Assembly: GCA_910585035.1 (NCBI GenBank)
Contig: CAJUEF010000031.1
Coordinates: 1-18,755, forward strand
From: an uncultured Christensenellaceae bacterium
Lineage (GTDB): Bacteria > Bacillota > Clostridia > Christensenellales > MGBC116941
Reading direction: 5' to 3'
DNA: 18,755 nucleotides
Shown: positions 1 to 8,026 of the stretch, piece after piece
Layout: each line of letters starts with the position of its first letter
Numbering within the stretch: position 1 is the first letter of the stretch
Program-made: the position numbers and the translations under genes
The notes under the pieces: generated by a model
The model's database searches: none
What the model saw: only the letters and a program-made list of their open reading frames with translations
What the model was told of the DNA's origin: nothing

Positions 1-1
1 A

Positions 2-1300
2 CACCTGTCAAGAATAATTTCATCTATGCCGGAACATGTAAAAGTTATATCCACAATAATGGAAAACGGCAGTGAAACTCCTATTGTGTTTGATAGTCAA
101 GGTATTATAAATTGCAGCGAAATAAATATCGCAACTAATATTCATGAAATAAAAAAGGATAAAACAAATTTTCTTTGTATAAAACATAAATGGCACATAG
201 GAAGCGTGGATGAGCTTTTATGGCAGCTTAAAGGAACTTCTACATATTTTACTGCGTCAGGTAAAGGCGAATCCTCATCTCATGACGTTTACAGCGGAGC
301 CTGCGGCGGAGTTATGGGCGATATATGCACTGTAAAACGTTTTACCCCCGTGGTTATAGATGCATCAAAGGGATATGAAGATTTAATTAAAGAACCAAAT
401 ATATATCCGGACCCTCTTTATCCTTTTGTTCCAAGCAGCACTGAATATTTAGACGAAGCTGTTGACATTATGTCATACGCTTTGCGCCGCCGTTTAAACC
501 ACCTTGGAAGCGATAAAGTTGTTATAGGTGTCTCCGGCGGACTGGACAGTACCCTAGCGCTGCTTATTGCCGATAACGTAATACTTAATAAAAAAGATAT
601 TATAGGCATAACCATGCCCGGTCTTGGAACCGGTAGCACAACAAGAACCAATGCTGAAATTCTTATGAATCAGCTTGGCATAGATTCCCGCAGCATTTCA
701 ATAGAAAACGCAGTGTTACAACATTTTAAAGATATTAACCATGATAATGAAACTCATGACATAGCTTATGAAAATGCCCAGGCAAGGGAAAGAATGCAAA
801 TACTGTTTGATGTGAGCAATATGGAAAAGGCGATAAATATAGGAACCGGTGACATGTCTGAAGCTATGCTGGGCTTTACCACCTTTGGGGGAGACCACCT
901 TTCAATGTATAACATTAATATAGGCGTTCCAAAAACACTGGTGCGTGCGTTAGTTCTGCACTTTGCCTGGAGAATTCCCCGCATTTCTTCCATTCTTACT
1001 TCCATTGCCACAACTCCCATAAGCCCTGAGCTTATTCCGGGAAAACAGGAAACAGAAACGATTGTAGGAAGCTACAAAGCAAATGATTTTGCAATATATC
1101 ACACCATAGTCAGCAATATGGATAGGGGCGCTCTGTCATCTCTTCTTAAAATGGTGGGGCTGCATCTTAATTTAGACGATTTTTACAGGCGCATTACAAA
1201 TTCTCAATTTAAGCGCAACTGCTCTGCTGACGGTGTTCCCGTCACCAGGTGCTTTGTAGATGATTTTATTTTACCAAGCGACTGTAAAAATATATTTTAA
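2..1300 (+). CDS. nadE: Glutamine-dependent NAD+ synthetase, C-terminal part (5' end cut by window edge)
   Basis: NAD+ synthetase converts deamido-NAD+ to NAD+ using ATP and, in this long form, ammonia released from glutamine by an N-terminal nitrilase-like domain. The frame is open to the first base of the window, so the ATG at 26 is internal and the gene begins upstream. What is visible is the tail of the amidotransferase domain followed by the synthetase domain. The synthetase domain has the ATP-pyrophosphatase P-loop GVSGGLDSTLALL (around 527-565), the family signatures YENAQARER and IGTGDMSEAMLG, the GVPKTLVR segment, and the closing SQFKRN...PSD motif. About 432 residues are seen; full-length members run to roughly 640. 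A short PPOX-family gene follows 65 bp downstream on the same strand with no obvious terminator between them. Identification is secure; the glutamine-dependent class is inferred from the long N-terminal extension. Confidence 0.93.
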   Translation, partial: HLSRIISSMPEHVKVISTIMENGSETPIVFDSQGIINCSEINIATNIHEIKKDKTNFLCIKHKWHIGSVDELLWQLKGTSTYFTASGKGESSSHDVYSGACGGVMGDICTVKRFTPVVIDASKGYEDLIKEPNIYPDPLYPFVPSSTEYLDEAVDIMSYALRRRLNHLGSDKVVIGVSGGLDSTLALLIADNVILNKKDIIGITMPGLGTGSTTRTNAEILMNQLGIDSRSISIENAVLQHFKDINHDNETHDIAYENAQARERMQILFDVSNMEKAINIGTGDMSEAMLGFTTFGGDHLSMYNINIGVPKTLVRALVLHFAWRIPRISSILTSIATTPISPELIPGKQETETIVGSYKANDFAIYHTIVSNMDRGALSSLLKMVGLHLNLDDFYRRITNSQFKRNCSADGVPVTRCFVDDFILPSDCKNIF

Positions 1301-1365
1301 TTAAAGTCCTCGTTTACTCCTAATACAAAACGCAATCTGAAAATTAATTGGAAAGGAGCTTAACC

Positions 1366-1866
1366 ATGTTTAGAAAAATGCGCAGAAAAAAACAGGAGCT
1401 ATCAAGAGAAGAAAATATCGAAATTCTAAAAAGCACTACCTCCGGTGTTCTTGCCGTACTTGGAGATAATGATTATCCCTATGCCGTACCCCTCAGCCAT
1501 GTATACGACAGCGGCAAGCTTTATTTCCATTGCGCCATACAGGGGCATAAGCTGGATGCCGTTAAAAACCATTCCAAAGCCTCTTTTTGTGTAATAGCGC
1601 AAGATGATGTTATTCCTGAAAAATACACAACTTGCTATAAAAGCGTTATTGCTTTTGGAAAAATACATATTTGTGACGATGAAAAAGAGAAGATAACGGT
1701 TCTTCAAAAAATGGCTTATAAATTTTCACCGGCACAAACAGAAGAACAAAATTCAGCTGAAATAAAAGCGCACCTTAGCCACACTTCAATAATCATCCTC
1801 ACCATTGAACATATGACCGGCAAAATTGCACAAGAGCTGATGATTAAAAGACAAAAAGAATTATAA
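1366..1866 (+). CDS. Pyridoxamine 5'-phosphate oxidase (NimA-like) family FMN-binding protein
   Basis: A 166-residue split beta-barrel flavoprotein of the PPOX superfamily, similar to the clostridial NimA-like (nitroimidazole-resistance-related) proteins. Characteristic stretches are the start MFRKMRRKKQEL, the GVLAVLGD...YPYAVPLSHVYD strand pair (about residues 25-48) and FHCAIQGHKLDAV, whose GHK histidine is typical of this subfamily. I chose the ATG at 1366 because AGGAG at 1354-1358 sits 7 bases ahead of it; an in-frame TTG at 1348 lies upstream of that ribosome binding site and would add six residues that do not look like the family. It is probably cotranscribed with nadE. The substrate of this subfamily is generally unknown; a nitroreductase-like or flavin-linked redox role is inference only. 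Confidence 0.8.
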   Translation: MFRKMRRKKQELSREENIEILKSTTSGVLAVLGDNDYPYAVPLSHVYDSGKLYFHCAIQGHKLDAVKNHSKASFCVIAQDDVIPEKYTTCYKSVIAFGKIHICDDEKEKITVLQKMAYKFSPAQTEEQNSAEIKAHLSHTSIIILTIEHMTGKIAQELMIKRQKEL

Positions 1867-1906
1867 ACCTTAAATATTTTTCCAAAATTATTGCTAATTA
1901 AATAGC

Positions 1907-2743
1907 CTATCTTATTCCAATTACCGTTCTTCTTACCCTTCCTTCAATAACGTCACTCAGCCTATACTTGGCATTAGCAATAATAACCGTAGTTCCCTGT
2001 TTTACAGGCTCAATAGCAAATCTCAGCTTTGCTTCCGCGCCATTTGCGCCTTTTCGGCTTGCCCCAAAACAATACTTTTGGGTTTCGGTTATATTTTCTA
2101 TAACCTCACCTTCGTCTTTACCTCCGATTTCAGCAATAAGGCTGGATTCATCATTTACGTCCTTATATATTCCGTCAACGGAAGTGAGAATAACAAAAAG
2201 ACGGGCTTTTACCAGAGTTGTTATTACTGCCGCAGTTTCATCGTTATCTATACATTCCACAACTCTGTCTCCCCTGTTGCTGCGGATATAAGCAAGCTCA
2301 AGCTGTCTGTTTTCCTCAAAGCTTACTGCGTCATTATAATTTACAATTGGAATGGCGTTTTGTTTAGTACATCTCAAAAGCATATTTTTTATGTGCTCTT
2401 TCTTTACAACATCATTAAAATGCTGATGCTCTACCAGTATCTGCCTTACGCTGTACTGGGGAGAAACAAAATTTCTGTAATTCTGCATGAGTATGGACTG
2501 TCCCTGGGCTGAATAATCCGTTTTGCTGTCCTCACCGCCGTCATCTGTAAGACACTCGCCGCCGTTTCTCTGCATATAATCCAGCCTTCCTATTTCCACA
2601 GCACCTGAGCTTATCCAAATCATCCCTGGGCGGAGCTCGCTTCCTATGCGGCTGAATATGTTATAATCCAGGTCGTGGTCCTCCGGTCTTATCAGCGCCA
2701 TAGAACCAACCTTACCAACTATTTCCACGTCAAACTTTGCCAT
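1907..2743 (-). CDS. Amino-acid kinase family protein, glutamate 5-kinase-like, no PUA domain
   Basis: A 278-residue member of the amino-acid kinase fold. Visible signatures are the N-terminal phosphate-binding KVGSMALI (residues 11-18), ISSGAVEIGR (about 44-53), the AQGQ...LMQNY segment, IPIVNYNDAV (compare the glutamate 5-kinase IPIINENDTV), IDNDETAAV and LTSVDGIY. Together these resemble ProB more than uridylate kinase or aspartokinase. The protein ends soon after the kinase domain, so the C-terminal PUA domain of many ProB proteins is absent, and no proA lies beside it. An AAGGTGA ribosome binding site precedes the ATG at 2743. The gene converges on the PPOX gene (40 bp gap, no clear terminator) and diverges from the apbE-rnf train. 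Kinase fold is well supported; the substrate is not established. Confidence 0.72.
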   Translation of the reverse strand: MAKFDVEIVGKVGSMALIRPEDHDLDYNIFSRIGSELRPGMIWISSGAVEIGRLDYMQRNGGECLTDDGGEDSKTDYSAQGQSILMQNYRNFVSPQYSVRQILVEHQHFNDVVKKEHIKNMLLRCTKQNAIPIVNYNDAVSFEENRQLELAYIRSNRGDRVVECIDNDETAAVITTLVKARLFVILTSVDGIYKDVNDESSLIAEIGGKDEGEVIENITETQKYCFGASRKGANGAEAKLRFAIEPVKQGTTVIIANAKYRLSDVIEGRVRRTVIGIR

Positions 2744-2787
2744 TTATTTCACCTTGCACAAAAAATTTTAAATAATAAATTAAAATG

Positions 2788-3135
2788 CTCCCTTTTCGGA
2801 AAAGTATTCCCATTACATAAACCTTGAAATACAATGCATATTCTTATGTAGAATTACTGAATTTGCACCCTCTTTACAGTTCTTCAAACTGCAACTTTCA
2901 TCTAAGCAAAAGAATATACGCTGAAACAGCGATGCCAAGAAAAATTATACACCAACCAAGTTTTTTCTTATCCATTTTCAACCACTTCCTTTCAGAGTAG
3001 ACGTCATAATCGACATTCCCATTTTTTATTAAAATAAATTTTAACTTATGTGCTTTATTATAAAATATTTGCCTGCCACCCGAAATACACATTTATAGGC
3101 TGATTTTTAATGAGTGTACAATTCCGAAAAGGGAG
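2788..3135. mobile_element. MITE-like or decayed insertion element with terminal inverted repeats
   Basis: The segment begins with CTCCCTTTTCGGAA (2788-2801) and ends with its exact reverse complement TTCCGAAAAGGGAG (3122-3135). Reading inward from both ends, 23 of the first 28 positions agree. The flanking octamers TTAAAATG (2780-2787) and TTACAATA (3136-3143) match at six of eight positions, which could be a worn 8-bp target duplication. There is no recognisable transposase, so if it is mobile it would be a non-autonomous or decayed element. Alternative: paired regulatory sites serving the two divergent genes. Confidence 0.4.
2898..2975 (-). CDS. Possible 25-residue hydrophobic membrane peptide
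   Basis: A short ORF starts at the ATG at 2975 with MDKKKLGW, then a single hydrophobic span, and ends in LLLR. An AGGAAG about 9 bases upstream could act as a ribosome binding site. The frame stays open further upstream to 3092, but that extension is not protein-like. It lies inside the inverted-repeat-bounded segment. Lysine-rich head plus one membrane helix fits a small membrane peptide, but an ORF this short in AT-rich DNA can arise by chance. Confidence 0.2.
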   Translation of the reverse strand: MDKKKLGWCIIFLGIAVSAYILLLR

Positions 3136-3228
3136 TTACAATATAAGCTAATTATATATCCAAAAGAGGGTGCTTTTCAACATTATTGTTTTATTTCCAT
3201 TTTACTTTTCTGTTTCCTGCAAAAATAC

Positions 3229-3257
3229 TTGAAATATGAATATATAAGGTATAAAAT
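3229..3257 (+). promoter_or_regulatory. Putative sigma-A promoter of the apbE-rnf gene train
   Basis: TTGAAA at 3229-3234 and TAAAAT at 3252-3257 are separated by 17 bases. The predicted transcript would begin near 3264, about 25 bases before the apbE start, leaving just room for the GGAGG at 3279-3283. No operator is evident immediately around it. Confidence 0.55.
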
Positions 3258-3288
3258 GAATCTACGACTAACTGTAACGGAGGTAAAT

Positions 3289-4287
3289 ATGGGAAAAAAA
3301 GCAGTTATATCTGTTATTGCGGCAGCTATTATTATCCTTGCGGCATCCTGCCTTCTTTACAGCAAAAATGATAATTTTAAAAGCAACAGCTTTGCCATGA
3401 ATACTTTTATAGATATAAATATTACCGGCAAAAAGACAAAGGAAACAGGGAATAAAATTTTAAATTTAATAAATAAATTTGACGAAAATAATTCCATGTA
3501 CATTGAAAGCAGCTTTGTTTCCGGTGTAAATAACAGCGCAGGAAAATCCTATGTGCAGGTGGATAAAGACACCTATGATTTAATAAAACGTACTTATCTT
3601 CTCTGTGAACAAAGCGGCGGAAAATTTGACGTTACAATAGCTCCTGTCGTGCTGGCATGGAATATAAATGGGGATAACCCACATATACCGGAAATAGATG
3701 AAAACCTGCTTTCCCTTGTAAATTATAAAGATATTTTATTTAACGATGAAAACAGCAGCATTATGCTTAAAAACCCGAACCAAAAAATAGATTTAGGCGG
3801 AATTGCAAAAGGGAGCGTCTGCGATAAAATTTATGAAATATTAAAGACTGAAGGCGTTAAGGAAGCCGCCATAAGCGTTGGCGGAAATGTGATTGCCTTT
3901 GGCAATAAAAGCTATAATGTTGGAATAAAACATCCAAGAAAACAAAACGGATTAATTGCAAGCGTTAAACTAAACAATAAAATAATTTCCACAACAGGCG
4001 ACTATGAAAGATATTTTGAGATTGACGGCAAAAGATACCACCACATTATAGACCCAAAAAGCGGTCAGCCTTATAACAGTGATTTTTATTGCGTTACGGT
4101 AATAGGTCAGGACGGGGCCTTTGGCGATTATATGTCCACAAGGCTGTTTATGACACCAAAAGACGAGCTTCTTTCCATGCTGGAAAGCTATGATATTATC
4201 GCCGTAGGCAAGGACAACACGGTGTATGCGTCTCCTAATCTTGAAATAGAGCTAAAGGACAGTTCATTTAAGCTGTATAAAGGTTAG
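3289..4287 (+). CDS. apbE: FAD:protein FMN transferase, lipoprotein (ApbE)
   Basis: ApbE transfers FMN from FAD onto a threonine of target proteins such as RnfG and RnfD. This 332-residue copy starts at the ATG at 3289, 5 bases after GGAGG; an in-frame ATG at 3229 lacks a ribosome binding site. Residues 1-21 form a signal peptide ending in LAASC, so Cys21 is a likely lipid attachment site placing the enzyme outside the membrane, where the RnfD/RnfG flavins sit. Family features are MNTFIDI (37-43), FDVTIAPVVLAWN, IDLGGIAKGSVCD, SVGGN, the HHIIDP motif (251-256) and a metal-binding D280...T284 in DYMSTRLF. It lies ahead of a NusG-II gene, a Gx-family gene and rnfCDGEAB, all on the same strand with short gaps, so its main clients are probably RnfD and RnfG. 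Confidence 0.93.
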   Translation: MGKKAVISVIAAAIIILAASCLLYSKNDNFKSNSFAMNTFIDINITGKKTKETGNKILNLINKFDENNSMYIESSFVSGVNNSAGKSYVQVDKDTYDLIKRTYLLCEQSGGKFDVTIAPVVLAWNINGDNPHIPEIDENLLSLVNYKDILFNDENSSIMLKNPNQKIDLGGIAKGSVCDKIYEILKTEGVKEAAISVGGNVIAFGNKSYNVGIKHPRKQNGLIASVKLNNKIISTTGDYERYFEIDGKRYHHIIDPKSGQPYNSDFYCVTVIGQDGAFGDYMSTRLFMTPKDELLSMLESYDIIAVGKDNTVYASPNLEIELKDSSFKLYKG

Positions 4288-4292
4288 CCGTT

Positions 4293-4673
4293 ATGAAAAG
4301 AAGCCTTATCAATAAGAAAGAAATAGGTATTATTGTTCTTGTTTTGCTTGCATGCTGTTCTATATTTTTGTACTATGGCACTAGCAATGATGCGAAAATT
4401 GCTGAAATTACCGTTAATGGCTCGGTTTATAGAACAATAAACCTGTCTGAAGAAAAAAATGAATATATAATAGATATACCGTCCCAGGGAAAAACAGCTC
4501 ATATAAAGGTTTCTTTTAATTCTATAGGTTTTATAAATCATGAGTGTCCCGATGGTATATGTGAAAATGCAGGAATGCTTACCTCAAATTTGCAAACTGC
4601 TGTGTGTCTGCCCCTTAAGGTTTCCATAACCATAAAAAAAGGCGGCTCAGATTTAGATATAATTTCGGGGTAA
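4293..4673 (+). CDS. NusG domain II-containing membrane-anchored protein
   Basis: A 126-residue protein with one N-terminal membrane helix (about residues 10-28) and an extracytoplasmic NusG-domain-II beta fold. The conserved cysteine pattern of this family is present: HECPDGICENAG (about 83-94) and AVCLPLKV (about 103-110). It begins 5 bases after the apbE stop, with only a weak ribosome binding site, suggesting translational coupling. Such proteins are commonly found beside apbE, Gx-family and rnf genes in Clostridia, but their role is unknown; a part in flavinylation or in Rnf assembly is inference from context. Confidence 0.85.
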   Translation: MKRSLINKKEIGIIVLVLLACCSIFLYYGTSNDAKIAEITVNGSVYRTINLSEEKNEYIIDIPSQGKTAHIKVSFNSIGFINHECPDGICENAGMLTSNLQTAVCLPLKVSITIKKGGSDLDIISG

Positions 4674-4678
4674 CACAT

Positions 4679-5176
4679 ATGAGCACAAAAAAAATTACTC
4701 TGCTGGCAATGCTGTTTGCCATGGCGCTTATACTGTCCTTCATAGAGCATACAATTCCGCCTGTAACAGGGCTTATACCCGGAATAAAGCTGGGACTTTC
4801 AAATATAGTGGTTATGTATACTGTATTTTGCATGGGCAGCAGGTATGCAATTTGTATAGCAGCTTTAAAGAGTACATTTGTATTTTTAACAAGAGGTCTT
4901 ATAGCTGCCTGCCTAAGTATCAGCGGCGGACTTTGTTCTGTTGGAATAATGATTTTGCTGCTTTTGGTATTTAAGGATAAAATTTCCTACATAGCTATAA
5001 GCATTTGCGGCAGTATTACCCACAATATAGTGCAGCTTGCTCTCGCAATGTTTATAACCGGTACTAAAATGACTGTTCTTTATTTGCCTATACTTCTTGT
5101 TTCAGGCGTGTTTATGGGAATAGCCACAGGGACTACCCTAAAGGTAGTCATGCCTTACTTTGAAAAATTAAATTAA
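4679..5176 (+). CDS. Gx transporter family / heptaprenyl diphosphate synthase component I-like membrane protein
   Basis: A 165-residue, very hydrophobic integral membrane protein with about five predicted helices. The opening helix, the stretch PPVTGLIPGIKLGLSN (about 27-42) and LISGGLCS-like SISGGLCSVG place it in the family named after heptaprenyl diphosphate synthase component I, now often called Gx transporter family. These proteins resemble ECF-type substrate-binding membrane subunits, so a transport role (possibly for flavin or quinone-related compounds in this context) is more likely than prenyl synthesis; that is inference. It starts 5 bases after the NusG-II gene and ends 23 bases before rnfC. 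The trio apbE, NusG-II, Gx is a recurring clostridial neighbourhood. Confidence 0.82.
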   Translation: MSTKKITLLAMLFAMALILSFIEHTIPPVTGLIPGIKLGLSNIVVMYTVFCMGSRYAICIAALKSTFVFLTRGLIAACLSISGGLCSVGIMILLLLVFKDKISYIAISICGSITHNIVQLALAMFITGTKMTVLYLPILLVSGVFMGIATGTTLKVVMPYFEKLN

Positions 5177-5199
5177 AATATTAATTGGGGGAAAGCATT

Positions 5200-6501
5200 A
5201 TGTCTAGAAAACTTAGTGGAGCCCACGTTGCTCATCACAAGAACACAAGCAATATGCAGCCTGTTCCTTGTAATCCAAAGAGCACCGTTACAATTCCAAT
5301 GTCTATGCATATTGGAGCTCCATGCAAACCGTTGGTAAAACCGGCGGACGAGGTTAAAGTTGGCCAGATTATCGGCGATAATCCGGAAGCTTTTATCTGT
5401 GCGCCTATCCATTCCAGCGTCAGCGGCAAGGTGAAATCCATTGCTGATTTTACAATGCCAAACGGTTCTGTAACAAAAGCGGTAATCATTGAATCAGACG
5501 GACTGTTTACAGTCAGTGACGATGTTAAACCGCCGGTAGTAAACACCAAAGAGGATCTGATTAAAGCAGCAAGAGACTGCGGACTTGTTGGTCTTGGCGG
5601 CGCAGGCTTCCCGGGTCATGTAAAACTGAATCCAAAGAATCCTGAAGCTGTAGACACTTTGCTTATTAACGCAGCGGAATGTGAGCCTTTTATTACCGTG
5701 GATAACAGAGAATGTCTTGATAACAGCGAAGATGTGCTCTTTGCAGTGAGAACAATAATGAAGCTGCTTAATCTTAAAAAGGCTGCTTTTGGCGTTGAAA
5801 GAAATAAACCTGATGCCATTGCGCACCTGACAGAAGCTACCAAAAATGATGACAATATAGATGTTATCACCCTTGATGCAATGTATCCTCAGGGCGCTGA
5901 AAAGGTGCTTATTTATTCTGCTACCGGACGCATTGTTCCTGAGGGCAAGCTTCCTAGCGATGTTGGAGTTATTGTTTTCAACGTGTCATCTCTTGGAAAG
6001 CTTGCAAAATACATTAAAACAGGAATGCCTCTTACAGCCAAGAACATCACTGTTGACGGCGGAGCAATTACAAATCCGCAGAACTTAACAGTGCCTATAG
6101 GTACACCTATTTCAGATATCGCTGAGTTTTGCGGCGGTTATAAATCAGAGCCGCGCAAAATCATTATGGGCGGACCTATGATGGGTACTGCAATGAAAGA
6201 TGATTCTTTCCCTATTATAAAAAACACCAACGCCGTTTTATTCTTTGACAGTGAGCAGGCAAAGCCTAGAATTACTTCCGCATGTATTCGCTGCGGCAGA
6301 TGTATAAGAACATGTCCTTATTCTCTAATGCCTGTAAGCTTTGAAAGGGCATACGAGCGCAAGGATGTGGACGCTCTTAATAAACTGAAGATAAATATGT
6401 GTATGGAATGCGGCTGCTGTGAATTTATCTGTCCGGCAAACCGTAAGCTTGTTGCCCATCATAAGCTTTCAAAACAGCTTGTGAAGAAAGCGCAAGGATA
6501 A
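5200..6501 (+). CDS. rnfC: Rnf complex subunit C, NADH/FMN-binding iron-sulfur protein
   Basis: RnfC is the peripheral cytosolic subunit that reduces NAD+ with electrons passed through Rnf from ferredoxin. The start is the ATG at 5200, preceded by GGGGGAAA; an in-frame TTG at 5185 would overlap that site. The 433-residue protein opens with the usual MSRKLSGAHVAHHK, carries the FMN/NADH-binding GLVGLGGAGFPGHVKL (about 128-143) and INAAECEPF, and near its C-terminus two ferredoxin motifs: C362-x2-C365-x2-C368-x3-C372 and C401-x2-C404-x2-C407-x3-C411. It lacks the long alanine-rich extension of proteobacterial RnfC, as is normal for Clostridia. It is the first gene of the rnfCDGEAB block. Confidence 0.96.
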   Translation: MSRKLSGAHVAHHKNTSNMQPVPCNPKSTVTIPMSMHIGAPCKPLVKPADEVKVGQIIGDNPEAFICAPIHSSVSGKVKSIADFTMPNGSVTKAVIIESDGLFTVSDDVKPPVVNTKEDLIKAARDCGLVGLGGAGFPGHVKLNPKNPEAVDTLLINAAECEPFITVDNRECLDNSEDVLFAVRTIMKLLNLKKAAFGVERNKPDAIAHLTEATKNDDNIDVITLDAMYPQGAEKVLIYSATGRIVPEGKLPSDVGVIVFNVSSLGKLAKYIKTGMPLTAKNITVDGGAITNPQNLTVPIGTPISDIAEFCGGYKSEPRKIIMGGPMMGTAMKDDSFPIIKNTNAVLFFDSEQAKPRITSACIRCGRCIRTCPYSLMPVSFERAYERKDVDALNKLKINMCMECGCCEFICPANRKLVAHHKLSKQLVKKAQG

Positions 6502-6514
6502 GGAGGGATTAGCA

Positions 6515-7477
6515 GTGGAAAATAATTTGATTGTAAACGTGTCACCGCATATAAGCGATAAAGATTCTACAACCAGCATAATGCGTGACGTTATAATTGC
6601 TCTTATGCCTGCTTTTGCAGTAAGCATATATGTATTTGGAATAAGGGCAATTTTAGTAACGCTCACTTCAGTGCTCTCTTGCGTGATTTCTGAATATGTA
6701 TTTCGTAAAATCGCAAAGAGAACAAACACCATCGGCGATTTAAGTGCAGTTGTCACAGGTATTATACTTGCCTTTAACCTGCCTGCTGCCATTCCTCTTT
6801 GGATGGTAGCCATCGGCGGCTTTGTTGCAATATTTCTTATTAAACAGCTTTTCGGCGGTATTGGCGACAACTTTATAAATCCCGCTATCGGTGCACGTAT
6901 AGTTTTGTTCATATCCTTTGCAACGGCTATGACAACCTGGATTGTTCCATTTGGATACCGCAGTGCAGATATAGTAACAGGCGCAACTCCCCTGGCTCTT
7001 TTTGCTGAAGGCGGCACAGCTCTTCCTTCATATACCGAGCTGTTTCTTGGAACTATCGGCGGATGCCTTGGTGAAACCTCTGCGGCAGCGCTGCTTCTTG
7101 GCGGCGTATACTTGGTTATAAGAAGAGTTATTTCTCCTCTTGTCCCTGTGCTTTTTGTCGGCACAGTGTTTGTGTTCACATGGGCTCTTGGTTATGACCC
7201 TGTTTATCAGATTCTTTCCGGCGGTCTTATGCTTGGTGCAATATTCATGGCAACAGACTATACAACCTCTCCTATTACCACCCTTGGAAAAGTTATATTT
7301 GCCATTGGATGCGGCTTTATAACAACAGTTATAAGGGCTTTCGGTTCTTATCCGGAAGGGGTTTCCTTTGCAATTATTCTTATGAACATTATCACACCGC
7401 TTATTGACAGATATACCCTTACACATCCTTTCGGTGCTGTAAAGGTTAAGCCTGTAAAAGAGGGAGGTAATAAATAA
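6515..7477 (+). CDS. rnfD: Rnf complex subunit D, FMN-carrying membrane protein
   Basis: An integral membrane subunit of about 320 residues with eight or more hydrophobic spans, related to NqrB. It starts at a GTG (6515) with a strong AAGGAGG at 6500-6506; the first residues MENNLIVNVSPH are family-typical. The motif DIVTGATPLALF (about 152-163) is the expected site for covalent FMN on threonine (T158), made by ApbE. RnfD shuttles electrons across the membrane and helps form the ion path. Its stop overlaps the rnfG start by one base (TAATG), indicating translational coupling. Confidence 0.95.
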   Translation: MENNLIVNVSPHISDKDSTTSIMRDVIIALMPAFAVSIYVFGIRAILVTLTSVLSCVISEYVFRKIAKRTNTIGDLSAVVTGIILAFNLPAAIPLWMVAIGGFVAIFLIKQLFGGIGDNFINPAIGARIVLFISFATAMTTWIVPFGYRSADIVTGATPLALFAEGGTALPSYTELFLGTIGGCLGETSAAALLLGGVYLVIRRVISPLVPVLFVGTVFVFTWALGYDPVYQILSGGLMLGAIFMATDYTTSPITTLGKVIFAIGCGFITTVIRAFGSYPEGVSFAIILMNIITPLIDRYTLTHPFGAVKVKPVKEGGNK

Positions 7478-8025
7478 TGAGTAAGAAAATACAGATTATC
7501 GTGCTTCCTATAATATGTCTGCTGCTTGGCATGGCTCTTGCAGGAGTATATAATATGACTGCTCCGATTATAGCCGAAGTTGAAAAAAACACAGCTAACG
7601 AAGCAAGAAGAGAAGTTCTTGCGGCGGCAGATGATTTTACAGAAGTAACAAAAGAATTTAGTGAGGATTTGGGCATTAAAGAATGCTACAAAGCAACAAA
7701 CGGTGAAGGCGCTACCTTTATGATAAGCACCTCCGGCTACGGCGGCGAAATATCTATGATGGTTGGCATAAGCAGTGAAGGAAAAATCACCGGCACAAAA
7801 ATCCTGTCTCACAGTGAAACCCCAGGTCTTGGCGCAAAAGCCAATAACCCTGATTTCCTAAGTCAGTATAATAAAAAGGGCGGCAGCTTTAACGTAGTTA
7901 AAAACAGCCCTAAGGATGAAAATGATATTGTTGCAGTATCCAGTGCAACTACCACGTCAAAGGCTGTAACCAAAGGAATCAATAATGTGCTTACTGCCTT
8001 TGAGCAGATAAAGGGGGAACTTTAA
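7477..8025 (+). CDS. rnfG: Rnf complex subunit G, covalent flavoprotein
   Basis: A 182-residue protein with one N-terminal membrane helix (about residues 6-27) and an extracytoplasmic FMN-binding domain. Visible marks are SHSETPGLGAKA (about 111-122) and the flavinylation motif SSATTTS at 155-161, where a threonine (T158 or T160) should carry FMN attached by ApbE. The first motif position after serine is serine rather than the usual glycine, a tolerated variation. The ribosome binding site GGGAGGT lies at 7462-7468 inside the end of rnfD. Known role: electron transfer on the outer face of the Rnf complex. Confidence 0.94.
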   Translation: MSKKIQIIVLPIICLLLGMALAGVYNMTAPIIAEVEKNTANEARREVLAAADDFTEVTKEFSEDLGIKECYKATNGEGATFMISTSGYGGEISMMVGISSEGKITGTKILSHSETPGLGAKANNPDFLSQYNKKGGSFNVVKNSPKDENDIVAVSSATTTSKAVTKGINNVLTAFEQIKGEL

Positions 8026-8026
8026 A

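Larger units (their letters stand above)
2744..3288. other. 545-bp divergent intergenic region
   Basis: This gap separates the minus-strand kinase from the plus-strand apbE-rnf gene train. It holds a 348-bp segment with terminal inverted repeats (2788-3135), a second, staggered inverted-repeat pair (2865-2875 with 3163-3173), a possible 25-codon minus-strand ORF, and near its right end a sigma-A-type promoter for apbE. No longer convincing gene is present. Confidence 0.7.

Noticed and set aside
2078..2512. Plus-strand open frame of 144 codons
   Set aside because: Lies entirely antisense to the amino-acid kinase gene, whose motifs are clear; no ribosome binding site or protein-like features.
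6469..7179. Minus-strand open frame of 236 codons
   Set aside because: Antisense shadow of rnfD; its composition mirrors the membrane-protein codons on the other strand.
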